Position numbers and translations under genes: made by a program. 64,000 nucleotides of DNA from Nocardioides alcanivorans (GTDB lineage: Bacteria; Actinomycetota; Actinomycetes; Propionibacteriales; Nocardioidaceae). The notes under the pieces are model-generated. The model made no database searches, was not told the origin of the DNA, and saw nothing but the letters and a program-made list of their open reading frames with translations. The stretch spans positions 62,001 to 126,000 of the forward strand of contig NZ_JAKGRW010000002.1 of NCBI RefSeq assembly GCF_021555175.1, given 5' to 3'. How positions within the stretch are numbered: the first letter of the stretch is position 1; each line of letters opens with the position of its first letter. This document shows, piece after piece, positions 9,610 to 19,000 of the stretch.

Positions 9610-10833
9610 GTGATCGACGGCTTCGAGCAGATGTGGGCGGCGCTCGCCCCCGTCGGTCGCTCCGCGTCCTCGGGCGGCTACTTCCGCCAGCCGTTCGGGA
9701 GCGCCGAGCGTGAGTGCCATGCCTGGTTCCTCGAGCAGTGCGCCGCCCGCGGCCTGCGCGTCGAGCAGGACGGCAACGCCAACACCGTGGGGTGGTGGGA
9801 CGGCAGCGACCCGTCGCTGCCCCGGGTGCTGACCGGCTCGCACCTGGACTCCGTCCTGGACGGAGGTGCCTACGACGGGCCGCTGGGCGTGGTTTCCGCC
9901 TTCGCCGCGATCGACCTGCTTCGCGAGCGCTGCGTCGTGCCGAGCCGCACGGTCGGTGTCGCCGCCTTCGCCGAGGAGGAGGGTTCGCGGTTCTCGATCG
10001 CCTGTCTCGGCTCCCAGCTGGCCGCGGGCGCTCTCGACCCCGAGCGGGCTCGGGCGCTGACGGACCGGGACGGGGTCCGGCTCGAGGACGCCATGCTCGC
10101 TGCCGGGCTCGAGCCGGAGCTGGGGCCGAGTCCGTTGCTGCGTGACGTCGGCTGCTACCTGGAGCTGCACGTCGAGCAGGGTCGTGATCTGGTGCACCGC
10201 GAGGTCCCCGTCGGTCTGGCGTCGGCGATCTGGCCGCACGGTCGATACCGGTTCGACTTCACCGGCGAGGCCAACCACGCCGGTGCCACCGCGATGGCGG
10301 ACCGGCACGACCCGATGCTCACCTACGCGATGACGGCGCTCGCCGCGAACAAGCAGGCCCGGTTGCTGACCGACGGTGGCAGCGACACCGGCCGCGCGAC
10401 GTTCGGCCGGATCGAGGTCAGCCCGAACGCCACCAACGCCGTACCCGACCGGGTGACCGGGTGGCTCGACGCGCGCTGCGAATCCGACGCCACCTTGGCG
10501 CAGCTGGTCGCCGCGGTCGAGAAGCAGGGGCAGGAGCGGGCCACTCGCGACGGCACCGCGCTCACCGTCACCGCAGAGTCGGTCGCACCGGCGGTGCACT
10601 TCGACGCGACGCTGACGGCACGGCTCGCTGCCCTCGGAGGCGGTCGCCCGGTGATTCCGACGGCGGCCGGCCACGACGCCGGGGTGCTCGCGACAGCCGG
10701 CATCCCGTCCGCGATGCTCTTCGTCCGCAACCCCACCGGCGTCTCGCACTCGCCCGCCGAGCACGCCGGCATCGACGACTGCCTGACCGGCGTCGAGGTG
10801 CTGGCGGACGCATTGGCGGAGTTGGCGCGATGA
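9610..10833 (+). CDS. M20 family amidohydrolase (allantoate amidohydrolase / N-carbamoyl-amino-acid hydrolase type) in hut operon
   Basis: 407 aa from GTG 9610. Dinuclear-metal M20 motifs are all visible: GSHLDSVLDGGAYDGPLGV (His and Asp ligands), AFAEEEGSRF (catalytic and bridging Glu), LELHVEQG, the dimer-domain GEANHAGATAM and the C-terminal GVSHSPAEHA His. The annotated family removes carbamoyl or ureido groups from amino acids. Its position between hutU and hutF is shared with Streptomyces hut loci (SCO3070-3073 from memory). Because HutF yields N-formylglutamate and no hutG-like gene is present here, this enzyme may do the final deformylation. That role is inference. Confidence 0.85.
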   Translation: MIDGFEQMWAALAPVGRSASSGGYFRQPFGSAERECHAWFLEQCAARGLRVEQDGNANTVGWWDGSDPSLPRVLTGSHLDSVLDGGAYDGPLGVVSAFAAIDLLRERCVVPSRTVGVAAFAEEEGSRFSIACLGSQLAAGALDPERARALTDRDGVRLEDAMLAAGLEPELGPSPLLRDVGCYLELHVEQGRDLVHREVPVGLASAIWPHGRYRFDFTGEANHAGATAMADRHDPMLTYAMTALAANKQARLLTDGGSDTGRATFGRIEVSPNATNAVPDRVTGWLDARCESDATLAQLVAAVEKQGQERATRDGTALTVTAESVAPAVHFDATLTARLAALGGGRPVIPTAAGHDAGVLATAGIPSAMLFVRNPTGVSHSPAEHAGIDDCLTGVEVLADALAELAR

Positions 10834-12113
10834 CCCTTCGAGACGGGCGCATCCCGCCCTCCGCAGGCACCGAGCACCTGCTCGAGTATGCGCTCGTCGG
10901 TGACAAAGTCCTGCCCGAGGTCCTAGTCGGGATCGAGGACAGCGTGATCACCCATGTGACGACGGAGCTGGTGTGCACCGAGTCCGGCACCGGTCCCGAC
11001 GGCCGCTCGGACCCGGTCGAACGCGTCGCGGGCCTGACGCTCCCGGCGCTGGCGAACTGCCACTCGCACGCCTTCCACCGGGCCCTGCGCGGTCGCACCC
11101 AGACCGACCGCGGCACGTTCTGGACCTGGCGCGAGCAGATGTACGCCGTCGCCGCGCGGCTCACCCCGGACAGCTACTACGAGCTCGCCCGGCAGACGTA
11201 CGCCGAGATGGTTGCCACCGGGATCGGCGCGGTTGGGGAGTTCCACTACCTGCACCACCAACCCGACGGCACTCCATACGACGACCCGAACGCGATGGGC
11301 CGGGCGCTGCTGGCGGCAGCTGACGACGCCGGCATCCGGATCCGTCTGCTCGACACCTGCTATCTCGCCGCCGGCATCGGTGCTGCGCCGGAGGGCGCCC
11401 AGGTCCGGTTTAGCGACGGCGACGCGACCCGGTGGGCGGACCGCGTTGCTGCGTTCGACGACGACCGGGTCGGGGTCGCGATCCACTCGGTTCGCGCGGT
11501 TCCACGCAAGGCGCTCGGCGTCGTCGCCGAGGTCGCGGCTGGGCGTCCGCTGCACGTGCACCTCTCCGAGCAGGTCGCGGAGAACGAGGCCTGCGTGGCG
11601 GCGTACGGGCTGACGCCGACCCAGCTGCTCGCCGAGGAGGGCGTGCTCGGACCGGACACCACACTCGTGCACGCGACCCACCTGACGGCCACCGACATCA
11701 GTCTGATCGGCGATGCGCGTGCCCACGTCTGCTTCTGCCCTACCACCGAGCGCGACCTGGCCGACGGGATCGGTCCGTCGCGGGCCCTGCACGACACCGG
11801 CGCGCGGCTCACGCTCGGGTCGGACAGCCATGCGGTGATCGACCTGTTCGAGGAGATGCGAGGGGTGGAGATGCACGAGCGGCTACACACCCAGCAGCGT
11901 GGGCACTGGAGTGCTGCCGAGCTGCTCGCCGCGGCAACGACCACCGGCCATGCTTCGCTCGGTTTCGCCGACGCCGGCCGGATCGCCGTCGGGCAGCATG
12001 CCGACCTGCGGGTGCTCGGCCTGGAGTCGTGGAGGCTGCGTGGCACCTCTGCCACGCCGGAGTCCGTCGTCTTCGCAGCGACCGGCGCCGACGTCGTAGG
12101 GGAGCTGCGATGA
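10830..12113 (+). CDS. hutF: Formimidoylglutamate deiminase
   Basis: 427 aa amidohydrolase-superfamily enzyme. It hydrolyses N-formimino-L-glutamate to N-formyl-L-glutamate and ammonia. Metal ligands are in [18 protein letters not shown] (HxH), [21 protein letters not shown] and [16 protein letters not shown]. The ATG at 10830 overlaps the M20 gene stop (ATGA) and its own stop overlaps the hutI start, so translation is coupled throughout. Its presence shows that the pathway runs through formylglutamate (the HutF branch) rather than direct formamide release by a HutG formimidoylase. Confidence 0.92.
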   Translation: MTLRDGRIPPSAGTEHLLEYALVGDKVLPEVLVGIEDSVITHVTTELVCTESGTGPDGRSDPVERVAGLTLPALANCHSHAFHRALRGRTQTDRGTFWTWREQMYAVAARLTPDSYYELARQTYAEMVATGIGAVGEFHYLHHQPDGTPYDDPNAMGRALLAAADDAGIRIRLLDTCYLAAGIGAAPEGAQVRFSDGDATRWADRVAAFDDDRVGVAIHSVRAVPRKALGVVAEVAAGRPLHVHLSEQVAENEACVAAYGLTPTQLLAEEGVLGPDTTLVHATHLTATDISLIGDARAHVCFCPTTERDLADGIGPSRALHDTGARLTLGSDSHAVIDLFEEMRGVEMHERLHTQQRGHWSAAELLAAATTTGHASLGFADAGRIAVGQHADLRVLGLESWRLRGTSATPESVVFAATGADVVGELR

Positions 12114-13307
12114 CGGCGCGCTTGCTGGTCGGCATCAGTGAGCTGGTCACCAACGACACGGCGCTCGGCGACGGCACGGCACTCGGGGTGGTCCACGACG
12201 CCGCGCTGGTGGTCGAGGACGGCGTCGTCGCGTGGGTCGGCCGCCGCCACGACGCACCAGGGGCAGACGAGGTGCGCGACCTCGAGGGTCGTGCGGTCGT
12301 GCCCGGTTTCGTTGACAGCCACAGCCACCTGGTCTTCGCGGGGACCGGGCCGCTGAGTTCGCGGCCCGGATGGCTGGGAGTCGTACGCCGCCGGCGGCAT
12401 CCGGACCACCGTCGGCGCGACCCGCGCTGCGAGCGACGAGCAGCTGAGTGCGAACGTCGCCCGTCTGGTGGCCGAGATGCGTCGGCAGGGCACCACGACG
12501 GTCGAGATCAAGAGCGGCTACGGCCTCACGGTCGACGACGAAGTGCGGTCACTGGCGGTGGCTCGCGCGTTCACCGAGGAGGTCACCTTCCTTGGCGCGC
12601 ACGTTGTCTCGCCCGAGTACGCCGATGACGTCGCCGGGTACGTCGACCTCGTGACCGGGCCGATGCTCGCTGGGGCCGCCCCGCACGCCCGGTGGATCGA
12701 CGTGTTCTGCGAGCGCGGGGCCTTCGACGTCGACCAGGCGCGGGCGATCCTCGCTGCCGGCCGGGCCGCCGGGCTCAAGGGACGCCTGCACGCCAACCAG
12801 CTCGGGCACGGGCCGGGGGTGCAGCTGGCCTGCGAGCTCGGACTGGTCGCTGTCGACCACTGCACCTACCTCGACGACGCCGACGTCGCGGCGCTCGCCG
12901 ACGCCGGCACGGTCGCGACCCTGCTGCCTGGCGTCGAGTTCAGCACCCGATCGCCGTACCCGGACGGGCGCCGGCTGCGCGACGCGGGCGTCACGGTCGC
13001 CCTCGCGAGCGACTGCAACCCGGGCTCGTCGTACACCTCCTCGATACCGTTCTGTATCGCGGTGGCCGTGCGCGACATGGGACTGACCCCGGCCGAGGCG
13101 CTGTGGTCAGCCACGGCAGGCGGCGCGCTCGCCCTGGGGCGCACCGACGTCGGCCGGCTCTCGGTCGGTGCCCGCGCTGACCTCGCGGTGCTGGACGCGC
13201 CGTCACATCTCCATCTCGCCTACCGGCCTGGGGTTCCGGTAGTGCACTCAGTCACGCACGGAAACGATGAATCGCTCGCTCGGGCGGAAGAGGGCACCCG
13301 AGCCTGA
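12110..13307 (+). pseudogene. hutI: Imidazolonepropionase, frameshifted twice (probably sequencing error)
   Basis: The enzyme opens 4-imidazolone-5-propanoate to formiminoglutamate. The first part from ATG 12110 runs normally to [14 protein letters not shown] (metal HxH), then the frame is lost. Adding one G in the run at 12340-12343 restores [13 protein letters not shown], and one G in the run at 12376-12378 restores [17 protein letters not shown]. The rest then continues without further interruption through [41 protein letters not shown] to the stop at 13307. Corrected length is about 399 aa, normal for HutI. Both lesions are single-base losses in G runs, so the organism probably has an intact gene. 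Confidence 0.9.
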
Positions 13308-13320
13308 GCGCAGCGGCGCG

Positions 13321-13500
13321 GTGGACGTCGACGACAATGGGCACCTGCCCAAACCCATCACCATCCTCGTCGAGGGCGTGTCCGACAGGGCCGCCGTCGC
13401 CGCCCTCGCTCCCCGCTTCGGTGTCGAGTTCGACGCCGAAGCGGGGAGCGTCACCGTGATCGGTGGGGCCGGCAACTTTGGCCGCGCGGTCCCCGACGGA
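13321..13500 (+). pseudogene. 5' fragment of TOPRIM (OLD-like) nucleotidyl transferase/hydrolase gene
   Basis: A reading frame from GTG 13321 encodes PKPITILVEGVSDRAAVAAL followed by GSVTVIGGAGNFGRAV, the start of the small TOPRIM proteins found in actinobacteria (metal-binding Glu in LVEG). Similarity ends near 13490, where the sequence passes directly into integrase sequence in another frame. Complete members are about 200 aa, so most of the domain is lost. It looks like a deletion or insertion junction at the edge of a decayed element. Confidence 0.6.
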
Positions 13501-14576
13501 TCACGGTCGGTCGCGATCCGGTCTCGCGGGCGCCGCGGCAGCGGTCCTTCACCGTCCACGGCACGGCGGCCGATGCCGAGCGGTATCGCGACCGGGTGCT
13601 GGCCGAGGACGCCGCCGCACGGTTGCCGTCGGCAGCCCATCCGAACCTGGCCCGGCTGCTCCGGGCGTGGCTGGAAGCTGACCGCAATTGGAAGCCGTCG
13701 ACCTGGGTGGGTTACCGCTCCGTGGCCCGGTTCCTGGCCGACGATTCGCGCAGCGACGTGCTGCCGGCCTCACTCCACAGCTGGCCGGTTCTGGGTGCTG
13801 TGTGCGGCGTTGTCGTGGGCGTGGGGTGAGCGGATCCTGCCGCTCCATCCACTGCAGGGCATGCGCGGCCCGGCGCGAGTGGCGCCTCGTCGCCCGTTGC
13901 CGGACGCCGCGTCGGTGCCCTGCTAACTGCGGCTGAGGTCCGGCTCCTCGAGGCTCACGCCGACCACGCTCCGGGGCAGTCCTGGGCGGTGGTGCACCGA
14001 GCCGAACAGGACCTGCTGCTGATCCGGCTGGCGGCGGATTCCGGAGCACGGCGGGGTGAGTTGGCAGGGCTGAGGTACCCCGACCTTGACGGACGCGTCC
14101 TCCACGTCGACCGGGCGATCTCTGGTGGAGTGGTCACCACCCCCAAGTCCGACCGGGGTTGGGCACTCACGTTGGGCACCCACACTGTGGACCTGTGGCA
14201 CCAGTTGGCCCAGAGCTGGCAGCGACGCTGGCAGGACCAGCAAACCAGCGGGGCGAACCCGGGCTGGGGACCGTGGGTCTTCACCGCCGACCTGGCCCAT
14301 CAGCGCCGGCTGGGCGCGGAGGTGCTCGGCCACCGCTTCGTCCGGATCCGTGACGAGGCAGGTGTTCCCGACGCGACCCTGCACCGCTTCCGGCATTCCG
14401 TGGCCACCACTTTGGTGCGCGACGGCCGGATTCTGGATGCCCAGATGCGTCTCGGTCACGCGGATGCTGCCACCACCTTGCTGGAGTACTCCTACGCGCT
14501 CCCCGGCACCGACACCCACGTGGCCGACCGGATCGACTTCCACCTCGACCAGTGCCGCTTCGCCGACGAGGCGTGA
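13480..14576 (+). pseudogene. Tyrosine site-specific integrase, frameshifted and 5'-truncated
   Basis: Integrase similarity starts around ITVGRDPVSRAPRQRSFTVHG, a typical N-terminal arm-binding region, then the core-binding domain LARLLRAWLEADRNWKPSTW. Near 13790 the similarity shifts frame (ALSWAWGERILPLHPLQGMR) and near 13905 it shifts back (LTAAEVRLLEAHADHA). The catalytic domain to 14576 is intact in sequence: SGARRGELAGLRY (Arg), TPKSDRG, LHRFRHSVATTLV (HxxR), LGHADAATTLLEYSY (Tyr). No start codon remains because the 5' end is joined to the TOPRIM fragment. This is a dead remnant of an integrative element. Confidence 0.75.
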
Positions 14577-14741
14577 GGAGCGGGCCGCGTCATCTGCGGC
14601 TACTAGACACTCGACTGCAGGATCGGTGTCTGGCCAGACTCGGTCCAGGTGCTCGACGGGGGTGCGACGCAAAGGACCGAACCTTCCTCAGGGCGGCATG
14701 GGAGAGTCCAGCTCAGCTCGAGCAGGCCACAAGAGCATGAA

Positions 14742-15677
14742 TTAGCCCAGAGCGGTTAGCGCCTGATCCGCCATCATGATGAGTCCGGACCCCGTCGCGG
14801 AGCCTGCCGCATTGACCCCGATCACCTTGACTGCTTCGACCAGGCCGCGCAGTCGTGAGGGGTCCGGGGCGGAGGATCGAGCCTCCTCTAGGAGTTCGCC
14901 TGACGTGGCGTAGGCATTGACGAGGTCCAAAGGCTCGAGCGTCAGTTGGTCGTTCTTGAGGAGACGCTCCAGCGCGATCGCCAAGGTTTCTGCTGCTCGC
15001 GCGCCCTCCTGCGTGACAGTGACTGTCTGTGTTGCGCCAGGTGAGTTGTTGGCAACCGCGACTCCGGTTGAGTTGGTGATGTTGAACGTGCTTCCGCCGC
15101 TCACCTTGCTGACCTCCCAAGCCACTAGATCGCCTCCATGATGTACAGCGACCACTCTTCCAGAGGAGGTAATTGAAGGACGCAGGACCGGACCTCCCCA
15201 AGTCTTTGCACCCTTGATCAAGTCGAGGACCTCCAACTCCCGAGCGCTCTCGGCCAGCACCTCTAGCGAAAACGGAACGCCGAAGAAGTGAGCCCGTACG
15301 TCTCCCTCGAACTCCTCAGTGCTGAGGATTCGCTCCCCTTCGTGCGCGGCGAGCCATGACAGCATGGCACCAGTACAGGACTGCTTGATCCGCGCCGGAG
15401 TCCTCTGAGCCTCCCAAGTGGCAACGAGGGACTTGCCGGAGGGCGTGCAGCTTGCCTCCTCTGTGAAGGTGGCGGCTAGAGAGGCGCTAAACTTCTGCAC
15501 TAGGCCCTTTTGAGACAGAACGTCGAAGGCGTGCCCAACCTCCTGAGGTGTAGTCCCGAGTTTCCCGGCGACGGTCACTGCCTCAACGATCTCGTCATCT
15601 GACATCGATACCAACACGCGCTGCTGGAGGAGTGTCACCGGGTTCTCGGTCCAAGCCGATTCAATCTGCATAGCCAC
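14742..15677 (-). CDS. Unknown protein: winged-helix-like N-terminus plus RHIM-like Gly/Asn motif
   Basis: 311 aa, not recognised as a named family. The first ~100 residues (LLQQRVLVSMSDDEIVEAV, TPQEVGHAFDVLSQKGLVQ) look like a helix-turn-helix of the type used by small effector or adaptor proteins. Residues about 195-220 read STFNITNSTGVAVANNSP then TQTVTV, a short beta/Gly-Asn motif reminiscent of RHIM-like amyloid signalling motifs in bacterial conflict proteins. The tail is helical and hydrophobic. The GTG start at 15677 lies only five bases from the IS630 target TA, and a GGAGG element that would serve it lies on the far side of the IS (19004-19008), so expression is probably disturbed. 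Confidence 0.55.
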   Translation of the reverse strand: MAMQIESAWTENPVTLLQQRVLVSMSDDEIVEAVTVAGKLGTTPQEVGHAFDVLSQKGLVQKFSASLAATFTEEASCTPSGKSLVATWEAQRTPARIKQSCTGAMLSWLAAHEGERILSTEEFEGDVRAHFFGVPFSLEVLAESARELEVLDLIKGAKTWGGPVLRPSITSSGRVVAVHHGGDLVAWEVSKVSGGSTFNITNSTGVAVANNSPGATQTVTVTQEGARAAETLAIALERLLKNDQLTLEPLDLVNAYATSGELLEEARSSAPDPSRLRGLVEAVKVIGVNAAGSATGSGLIMMADQALTALG

Positions 15678-15680
15678 AAT

Positions 15681-16248
15681 CTAGTGGCGCGGATTTGAAG
15701 TTGTTGGACGGTTGGCCTTCTTGAGGATCTCTTCAGCGGTCTTGGTCCAGACGAAGGGATGGCAGTGGTCGTTCCAGCCGTCGAGGAACGCACGGATCTT
15801 GGTGTTGAGGTCTTTGACGGACTTGAAGACGCCACGGCGGATGGCCTGGCGTTCGACGATGCTGAAGAAGACCTCGACGAGGTTCATCCACGACGCGTGC
15901 GTGGGCGTGAAGTGGACCTTGAACCGCGGGTTCTGGGCCAGCCAGGTCTTCACGTTCGAGTGCTTATGGGCGGCGTAGTTGTCCATCACGAGATGCAGTT
16001 CGATCGGGACGCCTTCGTCGTCGGTGACGTTGCGGTAGGCCCGTTCGATCTGTTTGAGGAACGCCAAGAATTCCTGGTTGCGGTGCCTGGGCTTCAATGC
16101 GCCAGTCACTCGCCCTGTGGCGATGTCGAGGGCGGCGAACAGGGTCGTGGTGCCGTGTCGGTAGTAGTCGTGTGAGCGTCGTTCGATCCGTCCTTCTTGC
16201 ATGGGCAGGATCGGGACCGTTCGGTCGAGGGCCTGGATCTGGGACTTC
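15681..16248 (-). pseudogene. IS630 transposase, C-terminal exon (DDE catalytic part)
   Basis: This is the 3' part of the transposase, from the intron insertion point to the TAG at 15681-15683, which sits in the left terminal repeat. It encodes KSQIQALDRTVPILPMQEGR, RRSHDYYRHGTTTLFAALD, LVMDNYAAHKHSNVKTWL (second catalytic Asp) and FTPTHASWMNLVEVFFSIVE (catalytic Glu). Joining it to bases 18417-18946 gives 1,098 nt, exactly 366 codons including stop, with no frame change. An internal ATG at 16202 could start only a partial protein lacking the first Asp. Confidence 0.85.
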
Positions 16249-16854
16249 GTGCGCCACGAGGCGCCGCATTACCGAATGGAGGTGAAAGGACTCCATCTCT
16301 GGTCTGTCGCAGCAGGCTGGGGAAGCTGAGGGCAGCCCGAACCGGGAGACGCCGGTAAGGGTGGGAGCAGCCCTGACAACGACAGGACGGGTCGGCACTG
16401 CCAGACGATCCGGGTCTGCCTAGCAAGGCGGGAAGGTGTACGTGAGAAACCAGCGTGTAAAGCCTCTCAAGAGATACGCCGGCTCCAATCTGGTGGATAT
16501 GGGCCGGGGTGCGGCGCACGCCCGTCCGATCGTGATCGGGCGGGGCGACTCCTATGTCGGGTGAAGTCGCCGGTAGGGAGGCCACGAGGAATGTCTGCGG
16601 CGTACTCGTGGCGATGCCGCAGGGGCAAAGTTGGGCACCGACCCCGCCGATCGGTGTGTGGTGAACGTGGGAAGCGTCCCGGGCTGGTCCCGCCGCTGGT
16701 CATCCGGGCCAGCGTGCGGGTCGGTTCGTCGTCGGCCAAGTGGTCCGGAGCGTGGCGGAGCCGTCGTAGTAGTCCGAGGCCGGGAAAGCCGGTCACATGG
16801 CGAAGGGCGGCAGCGAGTTCGCAACAGCGGGAATGGAAGGGTAGGAGATCGCCG

Positions 16855-18297
16855 GTGAATACCGACGTGCTGTGGCCGGAGCGTGAATGGGCCGAGTCGC
16901 AGGTACTGCGGATCCAGACCAAGTTGCACCAATGGGCGATCGATGATCCTGATCGCCGGTTCGATGACCTGTTCAACCTCGTGTGTGACCCGGCCGTCCT
17001 CGTGGTGGCGTGGGCGCGGGTCAGGGGCAACAAGGGGAAGCGGTCGGCAGGGGTGGACGGGCTTCGACCCGACGCTGTGTTCTCTGCCGAGGAGGGGTTC
17101 TTGCCGCGGCTGCGAGCAGATCTCAAGGCCCGGGAGTTCCTCCCTCTGCCCGTGCGGGAACGGATGATCCCGAAACCCGGCAGCAGCAAACGCCGGATGC
17201 TGGGTATCCCGACCGCGCGGGACCGCACCGTGCAAGCGGCCCTGAAGTTGGTGCTCGAGCCGATCTTCGAGGCGGACTTCAAGCCATGTTCGTATGGCTT
17301 CCGTCCGAGACGGCGGGCACAGGACGCGATCGCCGAGATTCACCAGTTCAGTTCCCGCTCGTATGAGTGGGTGCTCGAAGGTGACATCGAGGCGTGCTTC
17401 GACAACATCGACCACACGGCCCTGATGGACCGAGTGCGGCGACGAGTCGGGGACAAACGCGTCGTGTCGCTGGTCAAATCGTTCCTGCACGCGGGCATCC
17501 TCGGTGAGGATGGTCTGCTGCGTGAGACGACCAGTGGCACTCCCCAAGGTGGCATCTTGTCGCCGTTGCTGGCCAACGTGGCCCTGTCCGTCCTCGACGA
17601 GCATTTTGCCGAGGCGTGGCAGGCGAACAGCGGCAGCACCTACCAACGGACCAAGCGGCGCCGGGCCGGGTTGGCCAACTATCGGATCGTGCGCTACGCG
17701 GACGATTTCGTGGTGTTGGTGGCCGGGACCCAGGCGCACGCGGAGGCCCTGCGGGAGGATGTGGCGACGGTCCTGGCCCCGATGGGTTTACGCCTATCGG
17801 AGGCGAAGACGAAGGTCTGCCACATCGACGAGGGCTTCGACTTCCTCGGGTTCCGCATCCAGCGGAAACGGAAGCGAGGCACAACCAAGCGGGTGGTCTA
17901 CACCTACCCCTCGAAGAAGGCACTTGCCTCGATCATCGGGCGGGTCCGCGCGCTGACACGGAGGTCATCACATCCGACGCTTGCGGTCCTGCTGCGCCAG
18001 CTCAATCCGGTGCTGCGGGGCTGGTGTACCTACTTCCGACACGGCGTGTCGAAGGCGACCTTCGGCTACCTCGACCAGTACGTCTGGCATCGGGTCGTCC
18101 GGTGGATCCGCAAACGGCACAACAAGACGAAGTGGGCCGTCCTGCTCCGGCGCTATCTACCTGATTGGCGTCCCACCGAGGACGGCGTGGTGTTGTTCCA
18201 GCCCCAGACGATGACGGTCACCCGTTACCGATACCGGGCCGACAACATCGCCACACCATGGGCAAGGAGAACGAGAACATCAGGATCAGCCGCATAG
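16855..18297 (+). CDS. ltrA: Group II intron reverse transcriptase/maturase
   Basis: 480 aa from GTG 16855, which has AGGAG (16843-16847) seven bases upstream; the frame is open further upstream but that sequence is ribozyme. Reverse-transcriptase blocks are clear: RERMIPKPGSSKRRMLGIPT, SYGFRPRRRAQDAI, GTPQGGILSPLLANVAL and the catalytic IVRYADDFVVL. A maturase X/GIIM region follows (LRGWCTYFRHGVSKATFG, YVWHRVVRWIRKRH). No C-terminal HNH endonuclease is seen, so mobility would rely on retrohoming without second-strand cutting. All RT motifs are intact, so the intron may be active. Confidence 0.93.
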   Translation: MNTDVLWPEREWAESQVLRIQTKLHQWAIDDPDRRFDDLFNLVCDPAVLVVAWARVRGNKGKRSAGVDGLRPDAVFSAEEGFLPRLRADLKAREFLPLPVRERMIPKPGSSKRRMLGIPTARDRTVQAALKLVLEPIFEADFKPCSYGFRPRRRAQDAIAEIHQFSSRSYEWVLEGDIEACFDNIDHTALMDRVRRRVGDKRVVSLVKSFLHAGILGEDGLLRETTSGTPQGGILSPLLANVALSVLDEHFAEAWQANSGSTYQRTKRRRAGLANYRIVRYADDFVVLVAGTQAHAEALREDVATVLAPMGLRLSEAKTKVCHIDEGFDFLGFRIQRKRKRGTTKRVVYTYPSKKALASIIGRVRALTRRSSHPTLAVLLRQLNPVLRGWCTYFRHGVSKATFGYLDQYVWHRVVRWIRKRHNKTKWAVLLRRYLPDWRPTEDGVVLFQPQTMTVTRYRYRADNIATPWARRTRTSGSAA

Positions 18298-18319
18298 CCA
18301 GTAGGCATGGGCTCGTGGA

Positions 18320-18353
18320 GAGCCGGATGCGTGGAGACACGCACGTCCGGTTC
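18320..18353 (+). ncRNA. Group II intron domain V
   Basis: GAGCCGGATGCG...CGCACGTCCGGTTC forms the diagnostic 34-nt domain V hairpin with a GAGA-type loop, just downstream of the RT gene and upstream of domain VI. It is the catalytic core of the ribozyme. Confidence 0.85.
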
Positions 18354-18416
18354 GGAGGGCGGGCTGAGGAAACGTAACGTCCGTAAGGACGTCAACGCGC
18401 CTCAGTCCGACCCAAC

Positions 18417-18946
18417 TCATCCACGCACAGCACGATCGCGTTCTCTGGCGGCGTCAAGTAGAGCCCGCAGATGTCGGTGACCTTCCCGACCAGTTCGGGA
18501 TCGGTGGAGAACCGGAACGACTCGGCTTTCCACGGCTTCACTCCATACGAGCGCCACGCCCGCTGGATCGCGGACGGACTGACCTTGAGTCGCTCACTGA
18601 GCAACCGGCTCGACCAGTGCGTCACGCCCAGCTTCTTCGGTGGCGGCTTCAATGTCTCAGCCACGATCGCGCGATGGTCCACAATCCGTGGACGCCCCGA
18701 ACGCTCCCGATCTTCAAGCCCAGCCAAGCCACGCTCTTCGTACCTGGTGCGCCACTCGATCACTGTGGTCGGCGACGCCCCGACCGTCTGCGCGATCGCA
18801 CGGTTCCCGATCCCGTCAGCGGCAAGAAGAATCATCCGGGCCCGCTTCGCCAGACCCGACCCCACTGACCGCGATCGTTGCCATTCCTCGAGCTGTTCTC
18901 GGTCGCCATCGCGGAGCAGGAGTGCCGGAGCAGGTCGGTTCGCCAT
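18417..18946 (-). pseudogene. IS630 transposase, N-terminal exon
   Basis: From ATG 18946 this encodes a helix-turn-helix region (KRARMILLAADGIGNRAIAQ, GASPTTVIEWRTRYEERGLA), the second DNA-binding region (WSSRLLSERLKVSPSAIQR) and ends at VLCVDE, which carries the first catalytic Asp. The open frame then runs 25 bases into intron sequence to a stop at 18392. The intron lies between this exon and the catalytic exon at 15681-16248, in the opposite orientation, so it cannot be spliced out of the transposase mRNA and the transposase is inactive. Confidence 0.85.
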
Positions 18947-19000
18947 GGCTCCATCATTTCAGAAACCCAAGCGTTCAAGAACTAACGACGCGCACCACTA

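Larger units (their letters stand above)
16249..18416 (+). mobile_element. Group II intron, inserted antisense in an IS630 transposase gene
   Basis: The 5' end is GTGCG (16249-16253), the group II consensus, and the 3' end is CCCAAC, matching the AY end. A 34-nt domain V lies at 18320-18353, followed by a domain VI hairpin (GTCC-GTAA-GGAC) up to the 3' splice site. The last six bases of the upstream exon, GACTTC (16243-16248), are exactly complementary to GAAGTC at 16563-16568, a candidate EBS1. Deleting the intron restores the transposase frame on the other strand. It carries one open reading frame for a reverse transcriptase/maturase. Bases 16249-16854 hold the ribozyme 5' domains. Confidence 0.9.
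15684..18998 (-). mobile_element. IS630-family insertion sequence interrupted by a group II intron
   Basis: The element lies between TA dinucleotides at 15682-15683 and 18999-19000, the expected IS630 target duplication. Its ends are imperfect inverted repeats starting GTGGCGCG (left) and, read inward from the right, GTGGTGCGCG; about 14 of 22 positions agree. Removing the 2,168-bp intron leaves about 1,147 bp with a single transposase gene, normal for IS630. It inserted directly in front of the 311-aa gene. Confidence 0.8.

Noticed and set aside
16561..16854. An N-terminal extension of the intron reverse transcriptase
   Set aside because: The sequence is ribozyme RNA with Arg/Ser-rich translation; a clear ribosome site precedes GTG 16855.
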